Shown one piece after another: positions 53,727 to 61,905 of a stretch of DNA of 64,000 bases. The notes under the pieces are model-generated. The model had not been told where the DNA came from. It worked only from the letters and a program-made list of their open reading frames with translations, and searched no databases. A program made the position numbers and the translations under genes. Origin of the DNA: Oceanisphaera profunda (GTDB lineage Bacteria > Pseudomonadota > Gammaproteobacteria > Enterobacterales > Aeromonadaceae); contig NZ_CP021377.1 of NCBI RefSeq assembly GCF_002157895.1, positions 186,001 through 250,000 on the forward strand. Direction: 5' to 3'. How positions within the stretch are numbered: position 1 is the first letter of the stretch; each line of letters starts with the position of its first letter.

Positions 53727-53820
53727 TTGTAGGCGAACGCTTGCTCTCGCATTTCGCCAAAGGCAGAACAGGTTGAATCCTAAACGCAAAACCGTGCCGA
53801 ACAAGTGGGCACACTACAAA
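53727..53820. repeat. Small dispersed element with TTGTAG...CTACAA ends
   Basis: A 94-base unit that starts TTGTAGGCGAACGC and ends GTGGGCACACTACAAA. Its last 32 bases (53789-53820) are identical to 14456-14487. It lies between pfkA and the promoter of the small Cys-rich protein. No gene is present between 53689 and 53977. Confidence 0.6.
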
Positions 53821-53885
53821 GAGACCGTTCTTAATGAGAGTGGTCGGTGCTTAAATCTATAACCCGCATCTTAAATGCCACTTAC

Positions 53886-53927
53886 TTGTTCTGGATCACA
53901 TTTATTCTTATCTGGCTTATTTATACT
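53886..53927 (+). promoter_or_regulatory. Candidate class II FNR-dependent promoter
   Basis: TTGTTCTGGATCAC (53886-53899) matches the FNR consensus TTGAT-N4-ATCAA at 8 of 10 conserved bases. A -10 TATACT lies at 53922-53927. If transcription starts about 7 bases after the -10, the FNR site is centred at -41.5, the usual class II position. It drives the 34-residue Cys-rich gene and perhaps continues into rsx. Confidence 0.5.
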
Positions 53928-53977
53928 GACTTCGAGTTCAAGACCCGATAACACATTTAAGCCAGTAGGAGACGAAT

Positions 53978-54082
53978 ATGAGTGGATGTTGTGGCGGTTG
54001 CGGTGGCGAGCACACCAAGCAAGAACAAGAAGCGGCCCAAGACCAAGCGCAAGCTGAGAAAACCCAGTCAGACGCAGAGTAA
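53978..54082 (+). CDS. 34-residue Cys-rich small protein
   Basis: Begins MSGCCGGCGGEHTKQEQEAA and continues as a hydrophilic Gln/Asp/Glu-rich tail, 34 residues in all. Three Cys sit in CCGGC, followed by a His, so metal or thiol chemistry is plausible. AGGAGACGAAT precedes the ATG, an excellent ribosome binding site. A promoter with an FNR-like box lies upstream and a strong terminator follows at 54128, so it looks like a complete, independent gene. It is upstream of rsxA, whose product belongs to a redox complex. I do not recognise the family and assign no function. Confidence 0.7.
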   Translation: MSGCCGGCGGEHTKQEQEAAQDQAQAEKTQSDAE

Positions 54083-54127
54083 TTTTTTGTTAATTCCAAA
54101 GATTATTCTGCTTAACCCTAAACGTAA

Positions 54128-54167
54128 ACAAGACGTGAGGCTTTATCGCCTCGCGTCTTGTCGTTTT
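54128..54167 (+). terminator. Rho-independent terminator after the Cys-rich gene
   Basis: ACAAGACGTGAGGC and its near-complement (54128-54161) form a 14-bp stem with a six-base loop, followed by CGTTTTA. One mismatch in the stem. It separates the small gene from rsxA. Confidence 0.75.
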
Positions 54168-54361
54168 AGGCACCATTAACAACCTTAAGCCTAACGCGGG
54201 TATTGTTCCGCTTTATGTTACTGCTGTGAATATTATGTTAATCAATAGCTTGTGTAAGCTGTTGTCTATTCTCTTGTACAGCCTCCTCACCCTTAGTGCC
54301 ATTGTGAAATGGCGCGTAAAGTCCGATAATGGCTGCTCTCATTTTAAATCGCCGAGTGATC

Positions 54362-54943
54362 ATGTCTGAATACTTGTTGCTATTTGTCGGCACCGTGCTT
54401 GTCAACAACTTCGTGCTGGTGAAGTTTTTAGGTCTGTGCCCTTTTATGGGTGTGTCCGGCAAACTGGAAACCGCCATCGGCATGGGGATGGCCACCACCT
54501 TCGTGCTTACGCTTGCCGCCGCCTGCTCTTATTTGGTGAACCAGTACATCTTATTGCCGCTTGAGCTGACTTATTTACGTACCTTGTCGTTTATTTTGGT
54601 GATCGCTGTGGTGGTGCAGTTCACCGAGATGGTGGTGCATAAAACCAGCCCAACGCTATATCGTTTGCTGGGCATTTTCTTGCCGCTGATCACCACTAAC
54701 TGCGCCGTATTAGGCGTGGCACTGCTGAACATCAATGAACAACATAACTTTATGCAAAGCTTGGTGTATGGCTTTGGTGCTGCCTTGGGCTTTTCCTTAG
54801 TGCTGGTACTGTTTGCCGCCATGCGTGAGCGCTTAGCCGGTGCCGATGTGCCCGCTCCCTTTAAAGGCGCGGCCTTGGCCATGATCACCGCCGGCCTAAT
54901 GTCACTGGCCTTTATGGGCTTTACTGGCTTGGTGAAGGTGTAA
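54362..54943 (+). CDS. rsxA: Electron transport complex subunit RsxA/RnfA
   Basis: Six-TM subunit of the Rsx/Rnf ion-motive electron transport complex, 193 residues. It starts [32 protein letters not shown] and retains [16 protein letters not shown], the pair of half-helices that carry the membrane iron-sulfur cluster Cys. In E. coli the complex keeps SoxR reduced. The frame is open from 54329, but the ATG at 54362 matches the family start. Its stop codon overlaps the rsxB start by one base. Confidence 0.97.
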   Translation: MSEYLLLFVGTVLVNNFVLVKFLGLCPFMGVSGKLETAIGMGMATTFVLTLAAACSYLVNQYILLPLELTYLRTLSFILVIAVVVQFTEMVVHKTSPTLYRLLGIFLPLITTNCAVLGVALLNINEQHNFMQSLVYGFGAALGFSLVLVLFAAMRERLAGADVPAPFKGAALAMITAGLMSLAFMGFTGLVKV

Positions 54944-55497
54944 TGAGCAATATTTTAATCGCCATTGGAGTATTGGCGCTGCTGGCGCTGATTTTTGGTC
55001 TGATCTTGGGCTTTGCCGCCATTAAGTTTCGGGTGGAGTCAGATCCTATCGTTGAGCAGCTCGACGAGTTATTGCCGCAAACCCAATGCGGCCAGTGTGG
55101 TTACCCAGGTTGCATGCCCTATGCCCAAGCCGTGGCCGATGGCGATGACATTAATAAGTGCGTGCCCGGTGGCGATGCGACTATGCGCAAAATTGCCGAT
55201 CTGATGGGCGTGGAGCCGCAAGCCATGGGCGAAGCCGCCGCCGCGCCAGAGAAGCGGGTGGCCTTTATTCATGAAGACATGTGTATTGGTTGCACCAAGT
55301 GCATTGCCGCCTGCCCAGTGGATGCCATTGTGGGTGCCACCAAGGCGCTACATACGGTGATCAGTGATGAGTGTACCGGTTGTGATTTATGCGTAGACCC
55401 CTGCCCCACCGACTGCATCGAAATGATCCCCATTACCGTCACCACTGATAACTGGAAATGGCAGCTCGAGCCCATCGCCATCAAGCAGGTAGAGTAA
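54943..55497 (+). CDS. rsxB: Electron transport complex ferredoxin subunit RsxB/RnfB
   Basis: Iron-sulfur subunit of 184 residues. An N-terminal TM helix (about 1-27) is followed by a four-Cys cluster domain (CGQCGYPGC at 49-57 plus a later Cys) and two [4Fe-4S] ferredoxin motifs: [12 protein letters not shown] and [12 protein letters not shown]. All cluster-ligand Cys are present. The stop of rsxB is followed by the rsxC ATG one base later, so translation is coupled. Confidence 0.97.
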   Translation: MSNILIAIGVLALLALIFGLILGFAAIKFRVESDPIVEQLDELLPQTQCGQCGYPGCMPYAQAVADGDDINKCVPGGDATMRKIADLMGVEPQAMGEAAAAPEKRVAFIHEDMCIGCTKCIAACPVDAIVGATKALHTVISDECTGCDLCVDPCPTDCIEMIPITVTTDNWKWQLEPIAIKQVE

Positions 55498-55498
55498 G

Positions 55499-58180
55499 AT
55501 GTCGTCGTTGAAACCTTTATTAAACAACCTCAAAGCCGCTCAACTGCACACCTTTCACGGTGGCATACATCCGCCTGAGCGAAAAGCGCCGGCCAACCTA
55601 ACGCCGATCAGCGATGCAGGGCTACCAGAAGAGCTAGTGTTACAAGTGCGCCAGCACATTGGCCAAGCGGCGCAATTAAGTGTAAGCGTCGGTGATCAAG
55701 TGCTTAAAGGCCAAACGCTGACCGAACCGCTTAATCCCATGATGGTGCCGGTGCATGCACCGACTTCCGGTGTTATCTCCGCCATTGAAAACAGGCCCTT
55801 ATGCCACCCTTCTGGCTTAAGTGGCTTGTGTATCGTGCTTAAGCCCGATGGCCAAGAACGTTGGCGGGCGCGTTTTCCGGTAGCGGATTATCACTTGCTC
55901 GAGCCCGATGTGTTACTGACCCGACTACATCAAGCGGGCATCACCGGCTTAGGCGGCGCGGGGTTTCCGGCTCATGTGAAACTCGCAGCGCGCAAGCCTG
56001 CGCAGCTCTCCAGCACGTCTGCTCCGGCGGTCAGTGCAGGAAAGAGCAAAGACGCCCATGCAGATGGCATAAGCACGCTAATTATCAATGGCGTGGAGTG
56101 TGAGCCTTATATCAGTGCCGACGACCGTTTAATGCGCGAGCACGCAGACGAGATTTTGCAGGGCATCGCTATTTTGCGCCACATTGTGCAGCCCAAGCTG
56201 ACCATTTTGGCGGTGGAAGATAATAAACCTGAAGCATTGGCGGCCCTCACTGCAGCGCTTAAGGCCACAAATCAAGCCAATCAAGATGACAGCCTGCAGA
56301 TCATCGCCATTCCCACTAAATATCCTTCAGGCGGTGAAAAGCAGCTTATTGAAGTGCTCACCGGTTTACAGGTGCCGCACCAAGGCTTGCCGTCTGATTT
56401 AGGTATAGTGATGCAAAACGTAGGCACCGTTTATGCCATTCAGCAAGCCATTATCAACGACGAGCCGCTGATCCGCCGCGTGGTTACCTTGGCCGGTGAC
56501 GCTTTTGCCACCCCCGGTAACGCTTGGGTGCATATAGGTACGCCAGTACGGTATTTATTAAAACGCTATGGCCTCACAGCCGAGCGGGAGCAACGCATTA
56601 TTATGGGCGGGCCCATGATGGGCTTTACGCTGCATTCTGCCGCCGCGCCCATTATTAAAGGCAGTAACTGCATACTGGCGCCAAAATATGCAGAATTAGC
56701 GCCGCCCGCCGAAGAAATGCCCTGCATTCGTTGTAGCCTGTGTGCGGACGCCTGCCCAGCTAGCTTATTGCCGCAACAATTATATTGGTATGCGCGCAGC
56801 GAAGAACACGACAAGCTTGAAAGTCATAACCTGTTTGACTGCATCGAATGCGGCGCTTGCGCCTACGTCTGCCCCAGTAATATTCCCTTGGTAGAATATT
56901 ATCGAATAGCGAAAGCCGATATTCGCCACGCCCGTCATGAAGCGGACCAAGCCGAACGGGCCAAGATCCGCTTTGAAGCCCGACAAGAGCGGCTGGCCGT
57001 GGAAAAAGCCGAACGCCAAGCCCGCCAAGCCAAAGCCGCCGCCGACCGTAAAGCACGCATGGCCGAACAAGCAGCTAAAACCGGTATCGACCCAGTGGCG
57101 GCCGCCTTGGCTCGGGTTAAAACGCGCCAGCTTTCTGAAGCAACGGATGGCCAAACCACAGCTCCGCAGGATATGACCGCCTTACGTGCCGCCCGCAAAG
57201 AAGAAGCCAGACGCAATCGCGCCCTAAAAGCCGCCCAAGCTGCTGGTGCTGGTAATAGTGCTGATGAAAATGCACAAATCAGTAGTACTCACACTGAAGA
57301 AAATACTGGTTCAGCAAACGTTACTCAGGGTAAAAATCCGGCTGTGGTCGCCGCCTTAGCCCGCGCTAAAGCGCGCAAAGCTGCAGAAGCCGCAGCAACT
57401 GATGATGAGCTAAACACAGATAGCGCCACCGCCACGCCAGCTAAAAACCCTGCGGTAGCGGCGGCCATCGCTAAAGCCAAAGCCGCACAAGCAGAGGCAA
57501 GTAAACGCGACAGTGGTAATGAACGAGTAGACCATAAAAAAGAAGCCATTAAAGCTGCAGTGGCGCGCGCTAAAGCTCGCCAAGAAGCGGAGTTACAGGC
57601 GGCAAGGGCCGCATTAAATCCAGACGTCATTGCCAGCGAAGCTCAGCTAAAGAATGACGTTTCAGCTGAAAACAATGCTGCAGATGAAAGCACAGCTGCC
57701 ACTAAAAACACGGCTGCGAGTGAAAATACCGCTCCCGCGGATGCCAAAAAAGCCGCTATTCAGGCGGCGGTGGCACGAGCTAAAGCGCGCAAGGCGGCGC
57801 AAGCGGCCGAACTCGTTACCGAACCTAAGCCAATAGCCCAAACACCATCTGCGGTAGATAACAGCAAGCCAGAAGTAGAAAGCGGCGAGCCGGTAGATGC
57901 TAAAAAAGCCGCTATTCAAGCCGCGGTGGCACGAGCTAAAGCACGCAAGGTAGTGCAAGCGGCAGAGCCCGTTACCGAACCTAAGCCAATAGCCCAAACA
58001 CCATCTGCGGTAGATAACAGCAAGCCAGAAGTAGAAAGCGGCGAGCCGGTGGATGCTAAAAAAGCCGCCATTAAGGCGGCGGTAGCCAGAGCCAAGGCAC
58101 GCCAAGCGGCAAAATTGGCGGGCACTCAGCCTGAGCAAGCATCAGACCAACCATCAGACAAAAAAGAAGACGAGTCATAA
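55499..58180 (+). CDS. rsxC: Electron transport complex subunit RsxC/RnfC with long repeat tail
   Basis: Peripheral NADH-binding subunit of 893 residues. The N-terminal RnfC domain includes GGIHPPERK, the glycine-rich GLGGAGFPAHVK, ILAVEDNKPEAL and IMGGPMMGFTL. Two [4Fe-4S] motifs follow: CIRCSLCADACP and CIECGACAYVCP. Beyond about residue 480 the sequence becomes an Ala/Lys/Arg/Glu-rich tail of about 400 residues, as in E. coli RsxC, built from AAVARAKAR-type units. Near the end a 156-bp unit is repeated twice plus a partial third copy (57740-58100). Such tails vary in length between strains, and their role is not established. Confidence 0.96.
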   Translation: MSSLKPLLNNLKAAQLHTFHGGIHPPERKAPANLTPISDAGLPEELVLQVRQHIGQAAQLSVSVGDQVLKGQTLTEPLNPMMVPVHAPTSGVISAIENRPLCHPSGLSGLCIVLKPDGQERWRARFPVADYHLLEPDVLLTRLHQAGITGLGGAGFPAHVKLAARKPAQLSSTSAPAVSAGKSKDAHADGISTLIINGVECEPYISADDRLMREHADEILQGIAILRHIVQPKLTILAVEDNKPEALAALTAALKATNQANQDDSLQIIAIPTKYPSGGEKQLIEVLTGLQVPHQGLPSDLGIVMQNVGTVYAIQQAIINDEPLIRRVVTLAGDAFATPGNAWVHIGTPVRYLLKRYGLTAEREQRIIMGGPMMGFTLHSAAAPIIKGSNCILAPKYAELAPPAEEMPCIRCSLCADACPASLLPQQLYWYARSEEHDKLESHNLFDCIECGACAYVCPSNIPLVEYYRIAKADIRHARHEADQAERAKIRFEARQERLAVEKAERQARQAKAAADRKARMAEQAAKTGIDPVAAALARVKTRQLSEATDGQTTAPQDMTALRAARKEEARRNRALKAAQAAGAGNSADENAQISSTHTEENTGSANVTQGKNPAVVAALARAKARKAAEAAATDDELNTDSATATPAKNPAVAAAIAKAKAAQAEASKRDSGNERVDHKKEAIKAAVARAKARQEAELQAARAALNPDVIASEAQLKNDVSAENNAADESTAATKNTAASENTAPADAKKAAIQAAVARAKARKAAQAAELVTEPKPIAQTPSAVDNSKPEVESGEPVDAKKAAIQAAVARAKARKVVQAAEPVTEPKPIAQTPSAVDNSKPEVESGEPVDAKKAAIKAAVARAKARQAAKLAGTQPEQASDQPSDKKEDES
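57740..58100 (+). repeat. 156-bp tandem repeat in the rsxC tail
   Basis: The unit begins at 57740, 57896 and 58052, each time with GATGCYAAAAAAGC. Two full copies and a partial third encode DAKKAAIQAAVARAKAR followed by KPIAQTPSAVDNSKPEVE. Copies are nearly identical at the DNA level, so the duplication is recent. Confidence 0.9.
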
Positions 58181-59229
58181 TGGCGTTAACAATTAGCAGC
58201 TCACCTCACGATCGTATTCCGCTCGACACGCCCACATTGATGCGGCGCGTTTGCTATTGCTTGCTGCCGGGCATAGTTGCTCAGTGGTGGTTTTTTGGCG
58301 CAGGAAATCTCATTCAAATACTGCTGGCCATACTCACCGCTTATGGCGCCGAAGCCTTAGTATTAGCCTTACGCGGTCGTCGTTTAAGTCCGCTTAAAGA
58401 CAACTCGGCGCTGTTAACCGCCATCTTAATTGGTATCGCCCTGCCGTCGCTGGCACCTTGGTGGCTAGTGGTTATTGGTACCGGCTTTGCCATTATCGTG
58501 GCCAAACACCTGTATGGTGGCATCGGCCAAAACCTGTTCAATCCGGCCATGATCGCCTACGTATTGCTCTTGGTGTCGTTTCCGCTGCAGATGACCAGCT
58601 GGCTACCACCGCTGGAATTACAATTATATCCGGTCACTTTTGTCGACAGTGTGTCGGCTATTTTTACCGGCTTTACGCTAGACGGTTTTAGTCCCCATCA
58701 GCTGCGCGAGCTGGCAGACGGCGCGACCATGGCCACCCCGCTCGACACCTTAAAAACTGGTTTTACCCAAGGACATACCGCAAATGAGATCTTAGCGAAT
58801 CCGGTGTTTGATGGTTTAGCAGGCTTAGGCTGGCAATGGGTAAACTTGGCCTATTTAGCCGGTGGCCTTATGCTGCTGCGCCTTAAGCTCACCAGTTGGA
58901 CCATACCTGTGTCCATCTTGCTGAGCCTGTTTGTAGCCAGCCTGATCGGCTTTTTAATGGCACCGGACGGCACCGCCAGCCCCACCCTGCATTTATTATC
59001 GGGCGCAACTATGGTGGGCGCTTTCTTTATTGCCACAGATCCAGTGTCGGCGGCCACCACCTTTAAAGGCCGCCTGATTTACGGCGCCCTGATCGGCGTG
59101 CTGATTTATCTTATTCGTACCTTCGGCGGCTATCCGGATGCCATCGCTTTTGCGGTGTTACTGGCCAACATGACGGTGCCCATGATAGATGCACTCACTA
59201 AACCTACGACTTATGGAGTGCGCCGCTAA
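58180..59229 (+). CDS. rsxD: Electron transport complex subunit RsxD/RnfD
   Basis: Membrane subunit of 349 residues with about nine TM helices. The flavinylation motif is seen in LLSGATMVGAFFIATDP, where the Thr carries covalently bound FMN. LFNPAMIAYVLLLVSFPLQM is another conserved segment. The start overlaps the rsxC stop by one base, and its own stop overlaps the rsxG start. Confidence 0.96.
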   Translation: MALTISSSPHDRIPLDTPTLMRRVCYCLLPGIVAQWWFFGAGNLIQILLAILTAYGAEALVLALRGRRLSPLKDNSALLTAILIGIALPSLAPWWLVVIGTGFAIIVAKHLYGGIGQNLFNPAMIAYVLLLVSFPLQMTSWLPPLELQLYPVTFVDSVSAIFTGFTLDGFSPHQLRELADGATMATPLDTLKTGFTQGHTANEILANPVFDGLAGLGWQWVNLAYLAGGLMLLRLKLTSWTIPVSILLSLFVASLIGFLMAPDGTASPTLHLLSGATMVGAFFIATDPVSAATTFKGRLIYGALIGVLIYLIRTFGGYPDAIAFAVLLANMTVPMIDALTKPTTYGVRR

Positions 59230-59861
59230 TGCTGGAGATGATGCGCAAAAACGCACTGATCTTGGCCATTTTTGCCTTGGTCTGCACCGCCGTGGTGGCT
59301 TTAACGCACCGCTTAACCCAAAGTACCATTATTGAACAAGAACAGGCGCAGTTGCTGCGGGTGCTCGATGAATTATTGCCCGAGAGCAATCATGACGAGC
59401 CTTTATTCGATCATTGCGTATTGCTGACTAGCCCACAATTTTTAGGTAGCAAAGACCCGTTACCGGTGTTTACCGCCGTGAAAAACGGTCAGCCTCAAGG
59501 CTATGCCATTGAAGCCATAGCGCCGGACGGCTATAGCGGCGACATTAAACTAGTAGTGGGCGTGCAAACCGACGGCACCTTAAGCGGGGTGCGCGTATTA
59601 AACCACAATGAAACACCCGGCTTGGGCGATAAAATCGAGCTTAAACGTTCCCCTTGGATCTTAAGCTTTAATGGCAAGTCCATGACCGATGAAAAAGATA
59701 TTCGTTGGGCGGTACGTAACGACGGCGGCCAGTTTGACGCTTTTACCGGCGCCACTATCACGCCCAGAGCCATCGTAAAAGCGGTGCGCAAGGTACTGCT
59801 CTTGGTACAACAACAACCGCAATTACTCACGCAAGCCCCAGCCTGTGGAGACTCATTATGA
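59229..59861 (+). CDS. rsxG: Electron transport complex subunit RsxG/RnfG
   Basis: Membrane-anchored periplasmic flavoprotein subunit, 210 residues. One N-terminal TM helix ([20 protein letters not shown]) and an FMN-binding domain with [17 protein letters not shown], in which the Thr of the GATxT motif is the FMN attachment site. [12 protein letters not shown] is the other conserved block. Overlaps rsxE by four bases. Confidence 0.96.
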   Translation: MLEMMRKNALILAIFALVCTAVVALTHRLTQSTIIEQEQAQLLRVLDELLPESNHDEPLFDHCVLLTSPQFLGSKDPLPVFTAVKNGQPQGYAIEAIAPDGYSGDIKLVVGVQTDGTLSGVRVLNHNETPGLGDKIELKRSPWILSFNGKSMTDEKDIRWAVRNDGGQFDAFTGATITPRAIVKAVRKVLLLVQQQPQLLTQAPACGDSL

Positions 59862-60553
59862 GCGACCAATATAAAGACATTATCCGCCAAGGTTTATGGA
59901 GCAATAACCCCGCCTTGGTGCAAATTTTAGGTTTGTGCCCAGTACTCGCCGTGACCAGCACCGTGACCAACGCCATGGGCTTGGGATTGGCCACCTTACT
60001 GGTATTAATCGGCTCTAATACCTGTGTCTCTTTGGTGCGAAAGTGGGTGCCAAACGAGGTGCGCATTCCTATCTATGTGATGATTATTGCCAGTCTTGTG
60101 ACCTGCGTGCAGCTGCTCATGAACGCCTACACCTATGGCGTGTATCAATCGCTGGGCATTTTTATTCCGCTTATAGTCACTAACTGCGTGATCATTGGCC
60201 GTGCCGAAGCCTTTGCCTCTAAAAATAGCGCACCGCTGGCCGCCTTCGATGGCCTGATGATGGGCTTGGGCTTTACCTGTGTGCTGTTAGTATTGGGCGG
60301 CCTTCGCGAATTATTAGGTCAAGGCACTTTATTTGATGGCGCAGAATTGCTGTTGGGCGACTGGGCAACCGTGCTGCGCATGGACGTACTGCACTTAGAT
60401 AACGGCTTTTTGCTGGCGATATTACCGCCCGGCGCCTTTATTGGCTTAGGACTATTAGTGGCCACTAAAAATTGGCTGGATAATAAGTTGGCCGCAAAAG
60501 CTGCGCCCGTGGCTAAAGCCGAAGTAACCCGCGCCCGCGTGACCTCATTATGA
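59858..60553 (+). CDS. rsxE: Electron transport complex subunit RsxE/RnfE
   Basis: Six-TM subunit homologous to RsxA, 231 residues. [32 protein letters not shown] and [19 protein letters not shown] carry the paired Cys of the membrane cluster. A soluble C-terminal tail ends [12 protein letters not shown]. It is the last of the rsxABCDGE genes, and nth follows 35 bases later. Confidence 0.96.
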   Translation: MSDQYKDIIRQGLWSNNPALVQILGLCPVLAVTSTVTNAMGLGLATLLVLIGSNTCVSLVRKWVPNEVRIPIYVMIIASLVTCVQLLMNAYTYGVYQSLGIFIPLIVTNCVIIGRAEAFASKNSAPLAAFDGLMMGLGFTCVLLVLGGLRELLGQGTLFDGAELLLGDWATVLRMDVLHLDNGFLLAILPPGAFIGLGLLVATKNWLDNKLAAKAAPVAKAEVTRARVTSL

Positions 60554-60588
60554 AGCGCTAACTTAGCTATGAATTAGGTAGTCTTGTT

Positions 60589-61224
60589 ATGAATAAAGAT
60601 AAACGTCGGCAAATTTTAGAGCGGCTACGCGAAAATAATCCTAATCCGACCACAGAGCTTAATTTTCGCAATCCCTTCGAGCTGTTAATTGCGGTGTTAT
60701 TATCGGCACAAGCCACGGATGTGAGCGTCAATAAAGCCACCATCGGCTTATTTAATGCAGGCCCCACTCCAGAGGCCATGTTGGCGTTAGGCGTGGACGG
60801 TGTAAAAGAGCACATTAAAACCATTGGCCTGTTTAATACCAAAGCCGTGAACGTGATTAAAACCTGCACTATGTTAGTAGAGCTGCATAACAGTGTGGTG
60901 CCAGAAAGCCGCGAGGCATTAGAAGCCCTGCCCGGCGTGGGCCGAAAAACTGCCAACGTGGTGCTCAATACCGCCTTTGGCTGGCCGACCATAGCCGTGG
61001 ATACTCATATTTATCGGGTGTCTAACCGCACCGGCTTTGCCAAAGGAAAAACGGTAGATCAAGTCGAGCTAGGCTTATTAAAATGGGTGCCTGCTGAGTT
61101 TAAGTTAGACGTGCATCACTGGTTTATCTTACACGGTCGCTACACCTGCATCGCCCGCAAACCCCGCTGCGGCTCCTGCATTATCGAAGACCTGTGTGAG
61201 TTTAAAGATAAAACGGAAATCTAA
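60589..61224 (+). CDS. nth: Endonuclease III
   Basis: Bifunctional DNA glycosylase/AP lyase for oxidised pyrimidines, 211 residues. The helix-hairpin-helix is LPGVGRKTANVVLNTAFG with the catalytic Lys, and the catalytic Asp is in AVDTHIYRVSNR. The C-terminal [4Fe-4S] loop is CIARKPRCGSCIIEDLCEF. The nth gene directly downstream of rsxE is the E. coli arrangement. A heptamer array begins six bases after its stop. Confidence 0.98.
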   Translation: MNKDKRRQILERLRENNPNPTTELNFRNPFELLIAVLLSAQATDVSVNKATIGLFNAGPTPEAMLALGVDGVKEHIKTIGLFNTKAVNVIKTCTMLVELHNSVVPESREALEALPGVGRKTANVVLNTAFGWPTIAVDTHIYRVSNRTGFAKGKTVDQVELGLLKWVPAEFKLDVHHWFILHGRYTCIARKPRCGSCIIEDLCEFKDKTEI

Positions 61225-61229
61225 ACACA

Positions 61230-61252
61230 GCGCCGAGCGCCAAGCACCAAGC
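61230..61252 (+). repeat. GCGCCNA heptamer array after nth
   Basis: Three heptamers: GCGCCGA, GCGCCAA and GCACCAA, beginning six bases after the nth stop. TTATCTTTATGCCGT follows at 61266-61280, then a small CCTGAC/GTCAGG hairpin. Confidence 0.75.
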
Positions 61253-61361
61253 AAAAAAGAGTGCGGCTTATCTTTATGCCGTCTTCCTGACGAAAGTCAG
61301 GATCTCGCTTTAGGTCTTGGAGCATAAGTGAATCTGCAAGCGTAAGAACAAGCAGATACAA

Positions 61362-61395
61362 AAACACCCCCGAGCTCTTCAGCTCGGGGGTGTTT
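61362..61395. terminator. Bidirectional terminator between nth and csbD
   Basis: AAACACCCCCGAGCT and its complement (15-bp stem, four-base loop) with A-run on one side and T on the other. It can end nth from the left and the CsbD gene from the right. Confidence 0.88.
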
Positions 61396-61439
61396 CTTAT
61401 CGCCTACTGCTTAACGCATACTGCGGCACGAAGGGCTAC

Positions 61440-61646
61440 TTACAGGTCGCGATTACGGTCTTCGAATTCTTTAATCTGTTTTTCAGCTTCGTCTTTACTG
61501 ACACCGTACGCTTCTTGAATGCGCCCAGCTAACTCTTGGCGTTTGCCATTGATTTGATCTAGCTGATCGTCAGTTAACTTGCCCCACTGTGTTTGCACCT
61601 TACCTTTAAATTGTTTCCAGTTACCTTCTGCAATATCCCAGTTCAT
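61440..61646 (-). CDS. CsbD-family stress protein
   Basis: Small hydrophilic protein of 68 residues of the CsbD family, often induced by general stress. It begins MNWDIAEGNWKQFKGKVQTQWGKLTDDQLDQINGKRQELAGRIQEAYG, the typical NW...GxWKQxKGKVxxxWGKLTDD pattern (YjbJ-like in E. coli). Molecular function is unknown. Upstream it has an AT-rich stretch with 14-bp repeats (61683-61743). Confidence 0.92.
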   Translation of the reverse strand: MNWDIAEGNWKQFKGKVQTQWGKLTDDQLDQINGKRQELAGRIQEAYGVSKDEAEKQIKEFEDRNRDL

Positions 61647-61682
61647 AATAAGATCCTCAGATTAGGTTCAACATTTTAAATA

Positions 61683-61743
61683 CCAGTGTTTTTATAGCAG
61701 TGTTTTTATAGCAGTGTTTTATACCTGTGTTTTATACTGCTGT
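61683..61743. repeat. 14-bp AT-rich tandem repeats upstream of csbD
   Basis: AGTGTTTTTATAGC is repeated exactly twice and then in shorter forms (AGTGTTTTATACC, GTGTTTTATACTGC). It lies in the promoter region of the CsbD gene. Confidence 0.6.
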
Positions 61744-61905
61744 TCAGATAAATTGCCTGCAACGGCATGAGTAACAATAAGGTAGTCAGTAGCACTTTGC
61801 CAACACTTTAGTAACAACTCTGACTTATTCTGTCGCAGTAGAGAATGGTATACTGGGTACGTTATTAGAAGACTGCGCATTAGCTTTGTCTTATCTAAGT
61901 TTTTA

